From NCBI RefSeq assembly GCF_000746275.1, contig NZ_KN050828.1, forward strand, positions 661,384-725,383: a stretch of DNA of 64,000 nt. Direction: 5' to 3'. Below are positions 51,557 to 64,000 of this stretch, piece after piece. The notes beneath the pieces were generated by a model. The model saw nothing but the letters and a program-made list of their open reading frames with translations. It was not told the DNA's origin and ran no database searches. The first letter of the stretch is position 1, and each line of letters opens with the position of its first letter. The DNA is from Thermopetrobacter sp. TC1 (GTDB lineage: Bacteria > Pseudomonadota > Alphaproteobacteria > Rhizobiales > Aestuariivirgaceae). Both the position numbers and the translations under genes were made by a program.

Positions 51557-52093
51557 TCAGGCCTGCAGGGGCCAGGCGCGTTCCACCAGATAGGGGCCGC
51601 CGCCGCGTGAGGGGCGGGCGGAAAAGAGCACGAAGCGCGAGACCGGAAACGGCTCGGTGGCGAACAGGCCATGGGCCTGCACAAAGGAGCGCACGGCGGG
51701 CAGAGAGGCGCCGCGGCAGCGCGCCAGCGTGACATGCGGGATGAAGCGGCGGCCCTCGGCCGGCAAGCCCGCGGCCTGACAGGCGCGTTCGTGGGCGGCC
51801 TGCAGGCGGCTTAGGGCCTCATTCGGCTCAACAAGGGCATGAATGGAATGGGGCTTGCGGCCGCCAAACCAGTCCAGACCGGAAAGACGGATGGAAAAAG
51901 GCGGCTGATGGATGGTTGAAAGCCGCTCCTCGATCTCGCGGGCGGTGGCGTCATCAACGTCTCCGATGAAGCGCAAGGTGACATGATAGTCCGCCGGCTC
52001 GATCCAGCGGGCGCCGGGCACGCCGCCCTTGAGCATGTTCAGGCGTTCGGCGATGGTTTCCGGTATTTCCAGCCCCGTGAACAAGCGTGGCAT
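51557..52093 (-). CDS. thpR: RNA 2',3'-cyclic phosphodiesterase
   Basis: 2H phosphoesterase (LigT/ThpR), 178 residues from the ATG at 52093, which has AGGAGG just upstream. The two HxTx motifs are present: DYHVTLRFIGDVDD and RFIPHVTLARCRG. MPRLFTGLEIPETIAERL is the usual beginning. The biological substrate is uncertain. Confidence 0.93.
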   Translation of the reverse strand: MPRLFTGLEIPETIAERLNMLKGGVPGARWIEPADYHVTLRFIGDVDDATAREIEERLSTIHQPPFSIRLSGLDWFGGRKPHSIHALVEPNEALSRLQAAHERACQAAGLPAEGRRFIPHVTLARCRGASLPAVRSFVQAHGLFATEPFPVSRFVLFSARPSRGGGPYLVERAWPLQA

Positions 52094-52261
52094 GACAGCC
52101 TCCTGAAATCCCCTGAAACGGTGCGGGTCGTTCACAATCCGCAGCGGTGATGTAGAATTGCCGTGTGATGCCCGGCAAGTCCAGTCAAAGGGCGGATCAC
52201 TGACCGGAGAGAGACCGGCGGTTTGATCAAGTATCCTGAGTGATCAGCGGGGAATGGCGGC

Positions 52262-52843
52262 ATGGTCAAGCTCAATCGCATCTATACACGAACGGGCGAT
52301 GCCGGAGAAAGCGGCCTGGCCGACGGTTCACGGCGGCGCAAGGATGATCCGCGGTTTATGGCCATCGGGGATGTGGACGAGACCAATGCCGCCTTGGGCG
52401 TTGCGCGCACATATGCCGAGGCGCATGCGATCATCGATGCCGATCTGTCGCTGATTCAGAATGATCTGTTTGATCTTGGCGCCGAGGTGGCCACCCCGCA
52501 GGCGGAAAACGAGGGCGGCCTGAAGATCGTGGCGGCGCAGGTGGCCTGGCTGGAATCGCGTATCGATGCGCTGAATGCCGATCTTGAGCCGCTGCGCTCC
52601 TTTGTGTTGCCGGGAGGCGGGCCGCTTGCGGCGCATCTGCATCTGGCCCGCGCCATCTGCCGGCGGGCGGAGCGCAGTCTGGTCAAGCTGGCGGCGGCGG
52701 AACCGGGCAGCGTCGGCAGCGATGCGCTGGCCTATGTCAACCGCCTGTCGGATTATCTGTTCGTGGCCGCGCGGCATGCGGCGAAAGATGCGGGCGGAGA
52801 CGTGCTGTGGGTGCCCGGCGAGGGGCGCAAGCGGGAGATGTGA
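52262..52843 (+). CDS. Cob(I)yrinic acid a,c-diamide / cob(I)alamin adenosyltransferase (PduO type)
   Basis: Makes adenosylcobalamin from cob(I)alamin and ATP. 193 residues. The PduO/MMAB signature KLNRIYTRTGDAGESGLADGSRRRKDDPRFMAIGDVDETNAALG contains the ATP-binding residues, and the C-terminal RRAERSLVKL...YVNRLSDYLFVAARHAA matches as well. The rhomboid-type protease gene begins 28 bp downstream, so the two are likely co-transcribed. Confidence 0.95.
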   Translation: MVKLNRIYTRTGDAGESGLADGSRRRKDDPRFMAIGDVDETNAALGVARTYAEAHAIIDADLSLIQNDLFDLGAEVATPQAENEGGLKIVAAQVAWLESRIDALNADLEPLRSFVLPGGGPLAAHLHLARAICRRAERSLVKLAAAEPGSVGSDALAYVNRLSDYLFVAARHAAKDAGGDVLWVPGEGRKREM

Positions 52844-52871
52844 GGCGTTACGGGCTCGGGGAGCAAGGGAC

Positions 52872-53588
52872 ATGTTCCTGCCGCTGCATGATTCCGTGCG
52901 GATCCGGGTCATCCGCTATCAGGTGGTGACCTTGAGCCTCGTGCTGATCAACGTGGCGATTTTTCTCTGGACCCGCTACGGGCTGGCGGAGCGGGAGGCG
53001 CAGGCCGTGGCCCTCTCCTTCGGGGCAATTCCGGCGGTGATCTCCCATCAGGCCGTGCTCGATCCCGCCCTGGTGGTCATTCCCGGGTTTTTAACGCTCA
53101 TGACCTACATGTTCCTGCATGGCGGCTGGCTGCATCTGATCGGCAACATGGCCTTTCTGTGGGTATTCGCCGACAATGTGGAAGACGGGTTCGGGCATCT
53201 CGGTTTTTTCGCCTTTTATCTTCTCTGCGGCATCGCCGCGGCGCTTCTGCACACGCTGATGGTGCCGGAATCGCAACTGCCGATGATCGGGGCCTCGGGC
53301 GCAGTGGCCGGCGTATTGGCCAGTTACATGTTGCTCTATCCGAAATCGCGGGTGTGGGTCTTGTTGTTCATGCGCATTCCCTTGCGCATCTCCGCTGCCT
53401 GGGCCTTAGGCGGCTGGATCGGGTTTCAGGTGTTCTCCGTGCTCATTGGCGGCAGCACCGGGCAGAACATCGCCTGGTGGGGGCATATCGGCGGCTTTGT
53501 CACCGGTTTTGTCCTCACGATGCTGTTCCGCCCCTGGCTGACGGCACGGCTGCAACGGGCGGAGAAGACCGGGCGCGCGCAAGGATGA
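52872..53588 (+). CDS. Rhomboid-family intramembrane serine protease
   Basis: 238 residues, about six transmembrane helices. YMFLHGGWLHLIGNMAFLWVFADNVED is the typical helix 2 region with the conserved His and Asn; the catalytic Ser is in IGASGAVAGVLASY and the catalytic His in WWGHIGGFVTGFVL. In many alphaproteobacteria a rhomboid gene lies between the adenosyltransferase and etfBA; here etfBA is 50 kb away in the window. Confidence 0.94.
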   Translation: MFLPLHDSVRIRVIRYQVVTLSLVLINVAIFLWTRYGLAEREAQAVALSFGAIPAVISHQAVLDPALVVIPGFLTLMTYMFLHGGWLHLIGNMAFLWVFADNVEDGFGHLGFFAFYLLCGIAAALLHTLMVPESQLPMIGASGAVAGVLASYMLLYPKSRVWVLLFMRIPLRISAAWALGGWIGFQVFSVLIGGSTGQNIAWWGHIGGFVTGFVLTMLFRPWLTARLQRAEKTGRAQG

Positions 53589-53755
53589 ATGCAAATTTCT
53601 TTGAGGCGAACCACATTACACGACACGCCAATGCCATTTATCTCGTCACCCCGGCGAAAGCCTTAGGTCTCGTGCCGCAAACTCATGCGTTTGTGTCCTT
53701 AGATACCGGCTGATCTACGGTATGACGAGTGTAGATGGAGGCGACCACGCAAAAG

Positions 53756-53795
53756 GCCCCGCAGGCACAAGAAACCGGCGGGGCGATGGTTTTTT
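53756..53795 (-). terminator. Bidirectional terminator between rhomboid and gltD
   Basis: GCCCCGC (53756-53762) pairs with GCGGGGC (53778-53784). T-runs lie on both sides: CCTTTT when read leftward for gltD, and T6 at 53790-53795 when read rightward. Confidence 0.75.
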
Positions 53796-53813
53796 ATCGC
53801 GTTATGATGTTTA

Positions 53814-55244
53814 TCAGCGCGGCAGCAGGGTTTCGCCCATGAGCGCTTCATCGATGGCGGCGGCTGCCCGCCTGCCTTCGCGGATGGCCCAGACCACCAG
53901 TGACTGACCGCGCCGCATGTCTCCGGCCACGTAAAGCTTCGGCACGGAGGTCTGATAGGTGATTTCATCGGCCTTCACGTTGCCGCGCTCATCCAATTCC
54001 AGGGCATCGCCAAGCTCTTCGATCATGCCCTCGTGCACGGGGTGCACAAAGCCCATGGCAAGCAGCACGAGATCGGCCTTGAGCTCGAAGTCCGTGCCCT
54101 CGATGGGCTGCAGCTTCTCATCCACCTTGACCATACGCGCGGCGCGCACCCGGCCCTCTTCGTCGCCCAGGAACTCCTCCGTGCGCACCGACCACATCAG
54201 CTCCGCGCCCTCCTCCTGCGAGGTGGAGATGCGGAGTTTCCGCGGCCAGTTGGGCCAGGTCAGCAGCTTGTCTTCGCGCTCCGGCGGCTTCGGGAGAATT
54301 TCCACCTGCGTCACCGACAGCGCCCCCTGGCGGATGGAGGTGCCCACACAGTCCGAGCCTGTGTCGCCGCCGCCGATGACCAGCACGTGCTTGCCCTCGG
54401 CCGTGATCGGCTCCTCGCCTTCGCGCAGGCCCTCGCCAGAGACGCGGCGATTGGCCTGGGTGAGGAATTCCATGGCGAAATGGATGCCATGCAAATCGCG
54501 CCCCGGAATGGGCAGGTCGCGCGGTTTTTCCGAACCGCCGGCCATGAGCACGGCATCGAATTCATCAAGCAGGCTTTTGATGGACAAATCCACGCCCACG
54601 TGCACGCCGGTGTGGAAGGTCACGCCTTCCTTTTCCATCTGCTGCACGCGGCGCTCCACGATTTTCTTGTTCAGCTTGAAATCCGGAATGCCATAGCGCA
54701 GCAAACCACCGGGATACTTGTTCTTCTCGTAGACGTGCACCTCGTGACCCACCCGCGCCAGCTGCTGGGCCGCGGCCAGCCCCGCCGGGCCGGAGCCGAC
54801 GATGGCCACGCGCTTGCCGGTTTTCTTCGCCGGGGGCTTCGGCACAATCCAGCCCTGCTCCCAGGCATGATCGGCCAGCTGGCATTCCACCGTCTTGATG
54901 GTGACGGGAATGTCCTCGAGATAGAGCGTGCAGGCGGCCTCGCATGGCGCTGGGCAGACGCGCCCGGTGATGTCGGGAAAGTTATTCGTGGTGTGCAGGT
55001 TTTCGATGGCCGTCTTCCAGTCCCCGCGATAGGTCAGGTCGTTCCAGTCCGGGATCTGGTTGTTGATGGGGCAGCCGTTGTGGCAGTAGGGAATGCCGCA
55101 GTCCATGCAGCGCGCCGCCTGCTGTTTCAGCTCCTCGTCGGACAGCGGAATGACGAACTCATCCCAGTGGCGGATGCGCTCATCCACCGGCTGATAGCCG
55201 CGGTCGCGCCGCGGAATTTCCAGAAACCCTGTAACCTTGCCCAT
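53814..55244 (-). CDS. gltD: Glutamate synthase (NADPH) small subunit
   Basis: Transfers electrons from NADPH to the large subunit. 476 residues. N-terminal iron-sulfur Cys cluster in [25 protein letters not shown] and [12 protein letters not shown] (about 40-105). FAD site [17 protein letters not shown] (about 148) and NADPH site [22 protein letters not shown]. The C-terminal [21 protein letters not shown] closes the FAD domain. It follows gltB on the same strand after 78 bp. Confidence 0.97.
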   Translation of the reverse strand: MGKVTGFLEIPRRDRGYQPVDERIRHWDEFVIPLSDEELKQQAARCMDCGIPYCHNGCPINNQIPDWNDLTYRGDWKTAIENLHTTNNFPDITGRVCPAPCEAACTLYLEDIPVTIKTVECQLADHAWEQGWIVPKPPAKKTGKRVAIVGSGPAGLAAAQQLARVGHEVHVYEKNKYPGGLLRYGIPDFKLNKKIVERRVQQMEKEGVTFHTGVHVGVDLSIKSLLDEFDAVLMAGGSEKPRDLPIPGRDLHGIHFAMEFLTQANRRVSGEGLREGEEPITAEGKHVLVIGGGDTGSDCVGTSIRQGALSVTQVEILPKPPEREDKLLTWPNWPRKLRISTSQEEGAELMWSVRTEEFLGDEEGRVRAARMVKVDEKLQPIEGTDFELKADLVLLAMGFVHPVHEGMIEELGDALELDERGNVKADEITYQTSVPKLYVAGDMRRGQSLVVWAIREGRRAAAAIDEALMGETLLPR

Positions 55245-55322
55245 GGTTCAGCCCTGTCTGCTCCCGCCGGCATGCGCGCTGCTTTCGCGCGCCGGCCTTT
55301 GATTGTTTTCGTTTGTTTGAGA

Positions 55323-60026
<4,704 letters not shown>

Positions 60027-60404
60027 GTCGTTCCTTTCGGCTTCTCCTGACTTCCCTCTGCCCCTTCGTTTTTTCTTCCGGCCGGTGATGCGCGTTTGTT
60101 GCGGTCATTCTCCCCGCACCGCGCCATGAGTCAGCAGGCGCGGCGTGCGCCCCGATGCGGGCGTTGCGCCGTTCGGCTGGAAGCTGGCGGCAGGGACGAT
60201 GCCCGCGGACGATGCGGTCCCTTTGGGGATAAAACCGCCCGGGACCGCCGTCTTGCCCAGGCCGGCCCATGACGAAATCGGCCGGCAATCCAACGGCATC
60301 GCATGACGGACGCCTGATCGCAGCCTTGTCCGCCATGTCTGCATGCGCGGCCTGTCCGGTCTATCCGTCCCGGCTACCCCCTGCTGCCGCGCGCCGCCAA
60401 GATA

Positions 60405-60421
60405 GGACAGCCATTCTGTCC
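60405..60421. promoter_or_regulatory. Candidate operator GGACAG-N5-CTGTCC
   Basis: Perfect inverted repeat (60405-60410 and 60416-60421) 380 bp upstream of the gltB start. It could bind a dimeric regulator; the factor is unknown. Confidence 0.3.
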
Positions 60422-60462
60422 CAGTTTCAGCGGTTATGCCAGATTAACCAATATGAGGCAAG

Positions 60463-60498
60463 AAGCCCGCCCTGCGCCATTGGCCGCAGGGGGGCTTT
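60463..60498 (-). terminator. Hairpin after the histidine-kinase gene
   Basis: AAGCCCGCCCTGCG (60463-60476) pairs imperfectly with CGCAGGGGGGCTT (60485-60497), one bulge or mismatch. The T content after the stem is low on the minus strand (CTTGCC), so termination is likely but not certain. Confidence 0.5.
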
Positions 60499-60550
60499 CA
60501 TGATGTGGACGGAAGGGATCACGCTTTCGGCCGATGGGACCGTTGTGTCC

Positions 60551-62425
60551 TCAAGCGGCCTGGGAGAGGTGATGTTCTTTCTCCTCCCGGGTCTTGCCGG
60601 CGGGATCGTCCGGGCGGGAGAGCACGCGCTCCGGCGGCAGGGTGAACACGGCCTTGCAGCCGCCGCCCTCGGCCTCCTCCAGCCACAGATCTCCGCCGTG
60701 CAGGCGAATGAGCGAGCGCGCAATGGGCAGGCCGAGGCCGATGCCGTCATGGCGACGAGTCAGGGTGCCTTCCGCCTGCCGGAAGGGTTCGAAGAGCTTT
60801 TCGGCTTCCTCCATGTCCACGCCGGGGCCGGTATCGCTGACCGAGACCTTCACGCCGCCATCGGGCATGATGCCGATGTGCAGGCGCACTTCGCCTTCAT
60901 CGGTGAATTTCACGGCGTTGGTCAGCAGGTTGTCCAGTACCTGTTTCAGGCGCACGGGATCGCCGCGCACAAGCAGCTCGCCGTCGGGGGCATCGAGCCT
61001 GAGATCAAGGCCGCTGGCGCGGGGATCGCGCGCGATCTGGCGCATGGCCATCTCGGCGAGGTCGATCAGCTCCACGTCCTGCTCCATGAGGCGAAGCTTC
61101 TTGCGCTCGAAGCGGGTGTAATCGAGGATGTCGTTGATCAGGCGGGAGAGCTGACGGGCGCCATCGGAGATGTGGCGGGCATATTCCTGATACTCGGCGG
61201 AAAGCGGCCCGGCGCTTTCCTTCTCCAGAAGCTCGGAGAATCCGATGAGGGCATTCAGCGGCGTGCGCAGCTCATGCGAGACGAGCGCAAGGAAATCCGT
61301 GCGCGCACGCGCGGCCCGCTGGGCCTCTTCCTTTTCGCGCTTCAGCTTGCGCTCGCTCAGCACCTGGGCCGTGACATCACTGGCAACACCGCGAAAACCG
61401 ATGAGACGGCCCTTGGCGTCCTTCAGGGGACGGGCATAGAGCCGATACCAGCGACGCCGGCCACGGATGCAGGCGGGCAGCACCTGCCCTTCCACCTTGT
61501 CGCCGCGGCGCAGTGCATTCTCGAACGTCCGCCAGGCCTCGCTCTTTTCTCCGGCACCGAGAACATCGGCGAGCGCACGCCCACGCAGGCGCTCGGCAGG
61601 CAGGCCCGTGAGCTCCACCAGGCGCGGGGTTACGTGCGTAAGCCGGCCCTCAGCATCGGCCTCCCAGAGCCAGTCATTGGCCTTTTCCTCGAATTCATGC
61701 AGCAGCAGGCGGATGATATCGCGCTGGCGTTTGAGTTCGGCCTGATTGCGGATGATGGCGACGGCATCCTGATAACGCAGCATGACCATGAGCATCAGCG
61801 CTGCGGCATAGCCGATGCAGAAAAGCGCGGCCGCGGCCCCGACGGCGCCGGACAGGCCGGTGATGGCATAGACGGTGAGGGAGGCCGTGGGCAGGGCGAT
61901 GTAGAACGCGGCAGCCGCCGGCACCTGCGAGAGCCGGAAGGCGCCGAGGGAGAACGCGCCTAATGTGAGCACCACGACAAGGATGGACAGCTCCGGATCC
62001 TTCACATGCAGGAACAGCAGGGGCGGCATGGCCCAGGTGATGCCAAGCAGAATGCCCTGAATGAGAATGGCGCGCACGTATCCTGCCGCGCAGGCGCGGG
62101 ATGCACAGCGGCGGGCCGCCATGCGCCAGTGCAGCAAAATGAGCACGGACAGCAGGATGTTGACGCCCACCCAGATGAAGAGAATACGCCCGGGCAGGGC
62201 CTTGTGTCCGACAAAAAGCAGAACCAGCGAAGCGGCGATATTGAGCAGCAAATTCCAGGGCGTCATGCGCATGATCGACTGCGCCTGCTGAATGCGCAGG
62301 GCGCGTCGTTCGGAATCTGGCAGGCCGCTTCTGCCATCGATCAGCGAAGGTTCCGTCTCTTGCGGCTTGAGCCGCCGTGCGGATCCGGCCGGTCCGGATC
62401 GGGTGTCCTGGTCGATCGGGGCCAT
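60551..62425 (-). CDS. Membrane-bound PAS sensor histidine kinase
   Basis: 624 residues. About six transmembrane segments between 55 and 217, then a PAS domain (about 248-350, with WLWEADAEGRLTHVTPRLVELTGLPAERLRGR and the PAC part GFRGVASDVTAQ). The HisKA domain carries the phosphoacceptor His384 in FLALVSHELRTPLNALIGFSELLEKE. The ATPase domain has the N-box LKQVLDNLLTNAVKFT, VSDTGPGVD and GIGLGLPIARSLIRLHGG. No receiver domain and no response regulator gene adjacent, so the partner is unknown. The signal sensed is unknown. Confidence 0.92.
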   Translation of the reverse strand: MAPIDQDTRSGPAGSARRLKPQETEPSLIDGRSGLPDSERRALRIQQAQSIMRMTPWNLLLNIAASLVLLFVGHKALPGRILFIWVGVNILLSVLILLHWRMAARRCASRACAAGYVRAILIQGILLGITWAMPPLLFLHVKDPELSILVVVLTLGAFSLGAFRLSQVPAAAAFYIALPTASLTVYAITGLSGAVGAAAALFCIGYAAALMLMVMLRYQDAVAIIRNQAELKRQRDIIRLLLHEFEEKANDWLWEADAEGRLTHVTPRLVELTGLPAERLRGRALADVLGAGEKSEAWRTFENALRRGDKVEGQVLPACIRGRRRWYRLYARPLKDAKGRLIGFRGVASDVTAQVLSERKLKREKEEAQRAARARTDFLALVSHELRTPLNALIGFSELLEKESAGPLSAEYQEYARHISDGARQLSRLINDILDYTRFERKKLRLMEQDVELIDLAEMAMRQIARDPRASGLDLRLDAPDGELLVRGDPVRLKQVLDNLLTNAVKFTDEGEVRLHIGIMPDGGVKVSVSDTGPGVDMEEAEKLFEPFRQAEGTLTRRHDGIGLGLPIARSLIRLHGGDLWLEEAEGGGCKAVFTLPPERVLSRPDDPAGKTREEKEHHLSQAA

Positions 62426-62690
62426 GGTCGCCCTCCGTTCCCTCCCCGCGCATTCATGCGGCCCTTGGCCGGAATGCGCTCCATTACGCCCCCGTCACGC
62501 CAAGCAGAGACCGGCAAGCCTTAACGGAAGGGAAATCCCGGAAGGATTCCGTCTTTCAGGGTTTATCATTGCTTTCCGGGCGCAAGCATCAGGACAGAAC
62601 GGCCTTTTTCTCGCCTTTTCGATGGTGATCCTTTATTTTCGGAGTGAATCGCGGCTGTATTGCCGCATCAGGACGGATGGGAGAGAAGGC

Positions 62691-63701
62691 ATGGTTATTC
62701 AGGGCGCATCCATCGTCATCATCATTCTGCTGCTTTTGGTCCTGATCACGCTTTACAAGGGCATCGTGATCGTGCCGCAGGGCTACAATTATACGGTGGA
62801 GCGGTTCGGAAAATACCTGAAAACCCTCCAGCCCGGCTTTCATGTGATCATTCCCTGGTTCGACCGCATATCCAACAAGGCGAACATGATGGAGCAGGTG
62901 CTGGAGGTGCCGAGCCAGGAAGTGATTACCAAGGACAACGCCATGGTGCAGGTGGATGGCGTGGCCTTTTTCCAGATCATCGATGCCGCCCGCGCCACCT
63001 ATGAGGTGAACCGCCTCGAATATGCGATGATGAATCTGGTGATGACCAATATCCGCACGGTGGTCGGTTCCATGGATCTCGATCAGCTCCTCTCCCACCG
63101 TGACGAGATCAATGCACGGGTGCTTTCGGTGGTGGACGAGGCGGCCGGCCCCTGGGGCGTGAAGGTGACGCGCATTGAGATCAAGGACATTCTGCCGCCG
63201 CAGGATCTCGTGGATGCCATGGCGCAGCAGATGATCGCCGAGCGTGAGAAGCGCGCGGCCATCCTGCAGGCGGAAGGCGTGCGCCAGTCGCAGATCCTGA
63301 AGGCGGAAGGCGAGAAGGAAGCGAAAATCCTGAAGGCGGAAGGTGAGCGGGAGGCCGCCTATCGCGAAGCGGAGGCGCGGGAGCGTCTGGCGGAGGCGGA
63401 GGCCAATGCCACACGCATGGTGAGCCAGGCGATTGCCGAGGGTGATGTGCGCGCCATCAACTATTTCGTGGCCAACAATTACATGAAGGCGCTGGAACAA
63501 CTGGCAGCGGCCCCGAATCAGAAGGTGCTGATGATGCCGGTGGAGGCCTCTTCCGTGATCGGTTCGCTGGCCGGCATTGCGGAAATCGCCAAGGAAGCGC
63601 TGGGCAAGGAGGGCGCGGCCGCAGAAACACCATCATCGCCGGCCGCCGGCGGGGCGCGCTCCGGCCGCGGCAGCCCCATTCCGCCCACGGGAGGACGATA
63701 A
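62691..63701 (+). CDS. SPFH/Band 7 (stomatin/QmcA-like) membrane protein
   Basis: 336 residues from the ATG at 62691 (GGGAGAGAAGG upstream). One N-terminal transmembrane segment (IVIIILLLLVLITLY) precedes the SPFH domain: IVIVPQGYNYTVERFGKYLKTLQPGFHVIIPWFDRIS...VEVPSQEVITKDN-like region and VRTVVGSMDLDQLLSHRDEINARV. A coiled coil of repeated AEG(E/V) units (QAEGVRQSQILKAEGEKEAKILKAEGEREAAYREAEARERL) follows. A Gly/Pro/Ser tail ends the protein. It is paired with an NfeD-like gene, its usual partner in membrane microdomain functions. Confidence 0.95.
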   Translation: MVIQGASIVIIILLLLVLITLYKGIVIVPQGYNYTVERFGKYLKTLQPGFHVIIPWFDRISNKANMMEQVLEVPSQEVITKDNAMVQVDGVAFFQIIDAARATYEVNRLEYAMMNLVMTNIRTVVGSMDLDQLLSHRDEINARVLSVVDEAAGPWGVKVTRIEIKDILPPQDLVDAMAQQMIAEREKRAAILQAEGVRQSQILKAEGEKEAKILKAEGEREAAYREAEARERLAEAEANATRMVSQAIAEGDVRAINYFVANNYMKALEQLAAAPNQKVLMMPVEASSVIGSLAGIAEIAKEALGKEGAAAETPSSPAAGGARSGRGSPIPPTGGR

Positions 63702-63831
63702 GCCTTCAGGATTGATGCGGAGAGGCTGCCTCGAAGTCACGAAACCCGAGAAAGCCTGAAGGAGAAGGGCATTTCCGCCTGAAGCCACGCGTGACGTGCA
63801 CGCGCGCCGGGACGGGAACGGAGGACAGAAC

Positions 63832-64000
63832 ATGGCCGAGTTTCTGGATAACTACGGCTGGTTTTCCTTAGGAATGCTGCTGCTGATTGCCGAGGTGATC
63901 ATTCCCGGCATCTTTCTCATGTGGTTTGGGCTTGCCGCATTGTTCACCGGTGTGATCGACTGGCTCATTCCCGGCCTGTCCTGGCAGATTCAGGCCCTGG
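63832..64000 (+). CDS. NfeD-like membrane protein, partial
   Basis: Starts at the ATG at 63832 (GGAGG upstream) and runs off the window. The visible 56 residues, MAEFLDNYGWFSLGMLLLIAEVIIPGIFLMWFGLAALFTGVIDWLIPGLSWQIQAL, contain two transmembrane segments typical of the short NfeD proteins that accompany SPFH genes. The C-terminal OB-fold domain, if present, lies outside. Confidence 0.88.
   Translation, partial: MAEFLDNYGWFSLGMLLLIAEVIIPGIFLMWFGLAALFTGVIDWLIPGLSWQIQAL

Larger units (their letters stand above)
60027..60550. other. 524-bp gltB upstream region
   Basis: No gene. It holds the gltB promoter somewhere on the minus strand, a perfect dyad (60405-60421) and a hairpin at the end of the histidine-kinase gene (60463-60498). 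Several short frames in it have no ribosome binding site or family resemblance. Confidence 0.6.

Noticed and set aside
53703-53723. Small dyad ATACCG-N9-CGGTAT after the rhomboid gene
   Set aside because: Only six paired bases, no T-run and convergent genes on both sides; a clear terminator lies just downstream.
60269-61963. 564-codon frame antisense to the PAS histidine kinase
   Set aside because: The minus-strand kinase has all expected motifs; the antisense frame is a compositional shadow.

Overview
The window is 64 kb of GC-rich chromosomal DNA from an alphaproteobacterium. The evidence is a CcrM-type GANTC methyltransferase, CtrA-like TTAA-N7-TTAA boxes, a CarD-family regulator, a split F0 operon with a b' subunit, the ffh-rpsP-rimM-trmD block, and a type III CoA-transferase. 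I cannot name the genus. I saw no rRNA, tRNA, insertion sequence, prophage or CRISPR array. Nearly every gene is an intact housekeeping or metabolic gene, and the last one runs off the right edge.

Layout. 0-6.4 kb: ubiG, then leftward genes for 3-hydroxybutyryl-CoA dehydrogenase, ETF alpha and beta, a CNNM/HlyC-type CBS membrane protein and aroB. 6.8-10.9 kb: ffh, rpsP, rimM, trmD and a 41-codon rpmJ. 11-17 kb: a large protein of unknown function that looks like a string of winged-helix units, a CaiB-type CoA-transferase, a persulfide-dioxygenase-like enzyme, a 0.7-kb gap with two small-RNA candidates, and carD. 17-28 kb: two oxidoreductases, galU/galE, envelope genes (lytic transglycosylase, SGNH hydrolase, SH3 protein, PlsC), ftsEX and a zinc-ribbon membrane protein. 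28-37 kb: purEK, rpsU, a D-amino-acid aminotransferase and a complete Liv-type ABC importer. 37-43 kb: a TPR protein, a hexaheme cytochrome c, lysA with a small lipoprotein, cytochrome c', a structured RNA candidate and a BI-1 protein. 43-50 kb: a low-molecular-weight phosphatase, atpI-B-E-F'-F, a degenerate histidine kinase, nadE and a small orphan. 50-64 kb: ccrM, thpR, a cobalamin adenosyltransferase, rhomboid, gltD/gltB, a PAS histidine kinase and an SPFH/NfeD pair.

Three themes go beyond routine annotation. (1) Cell-cycle control: exact or one-mismatch CtrA-type boxes lie before ftsE, before a histidine-kinase-like protein that has lost its phosphoacceptor histidine, before ccrM, and next to a roughly 50-nt transcription unit closed by a strong terminator. 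(2) Structured non-coding DNA: a multi-hairpin candidate sRNA with repeated C-rich loops after the sulfur gene, a three-stem candidate RNA with a U6 tail on the minus strand near 41.8 kb, and two related copies of a GC-rich hairpin repeat. (3) Unusual proteins: the winged-helix array protein and a NapC-like tetraheme domain fused to two class I cytochrome c domains.

All calls come from reading the sequence and from memory of protein families. No database search was run. Promoter, operator and sRNA calls are motif-based hypotheses.
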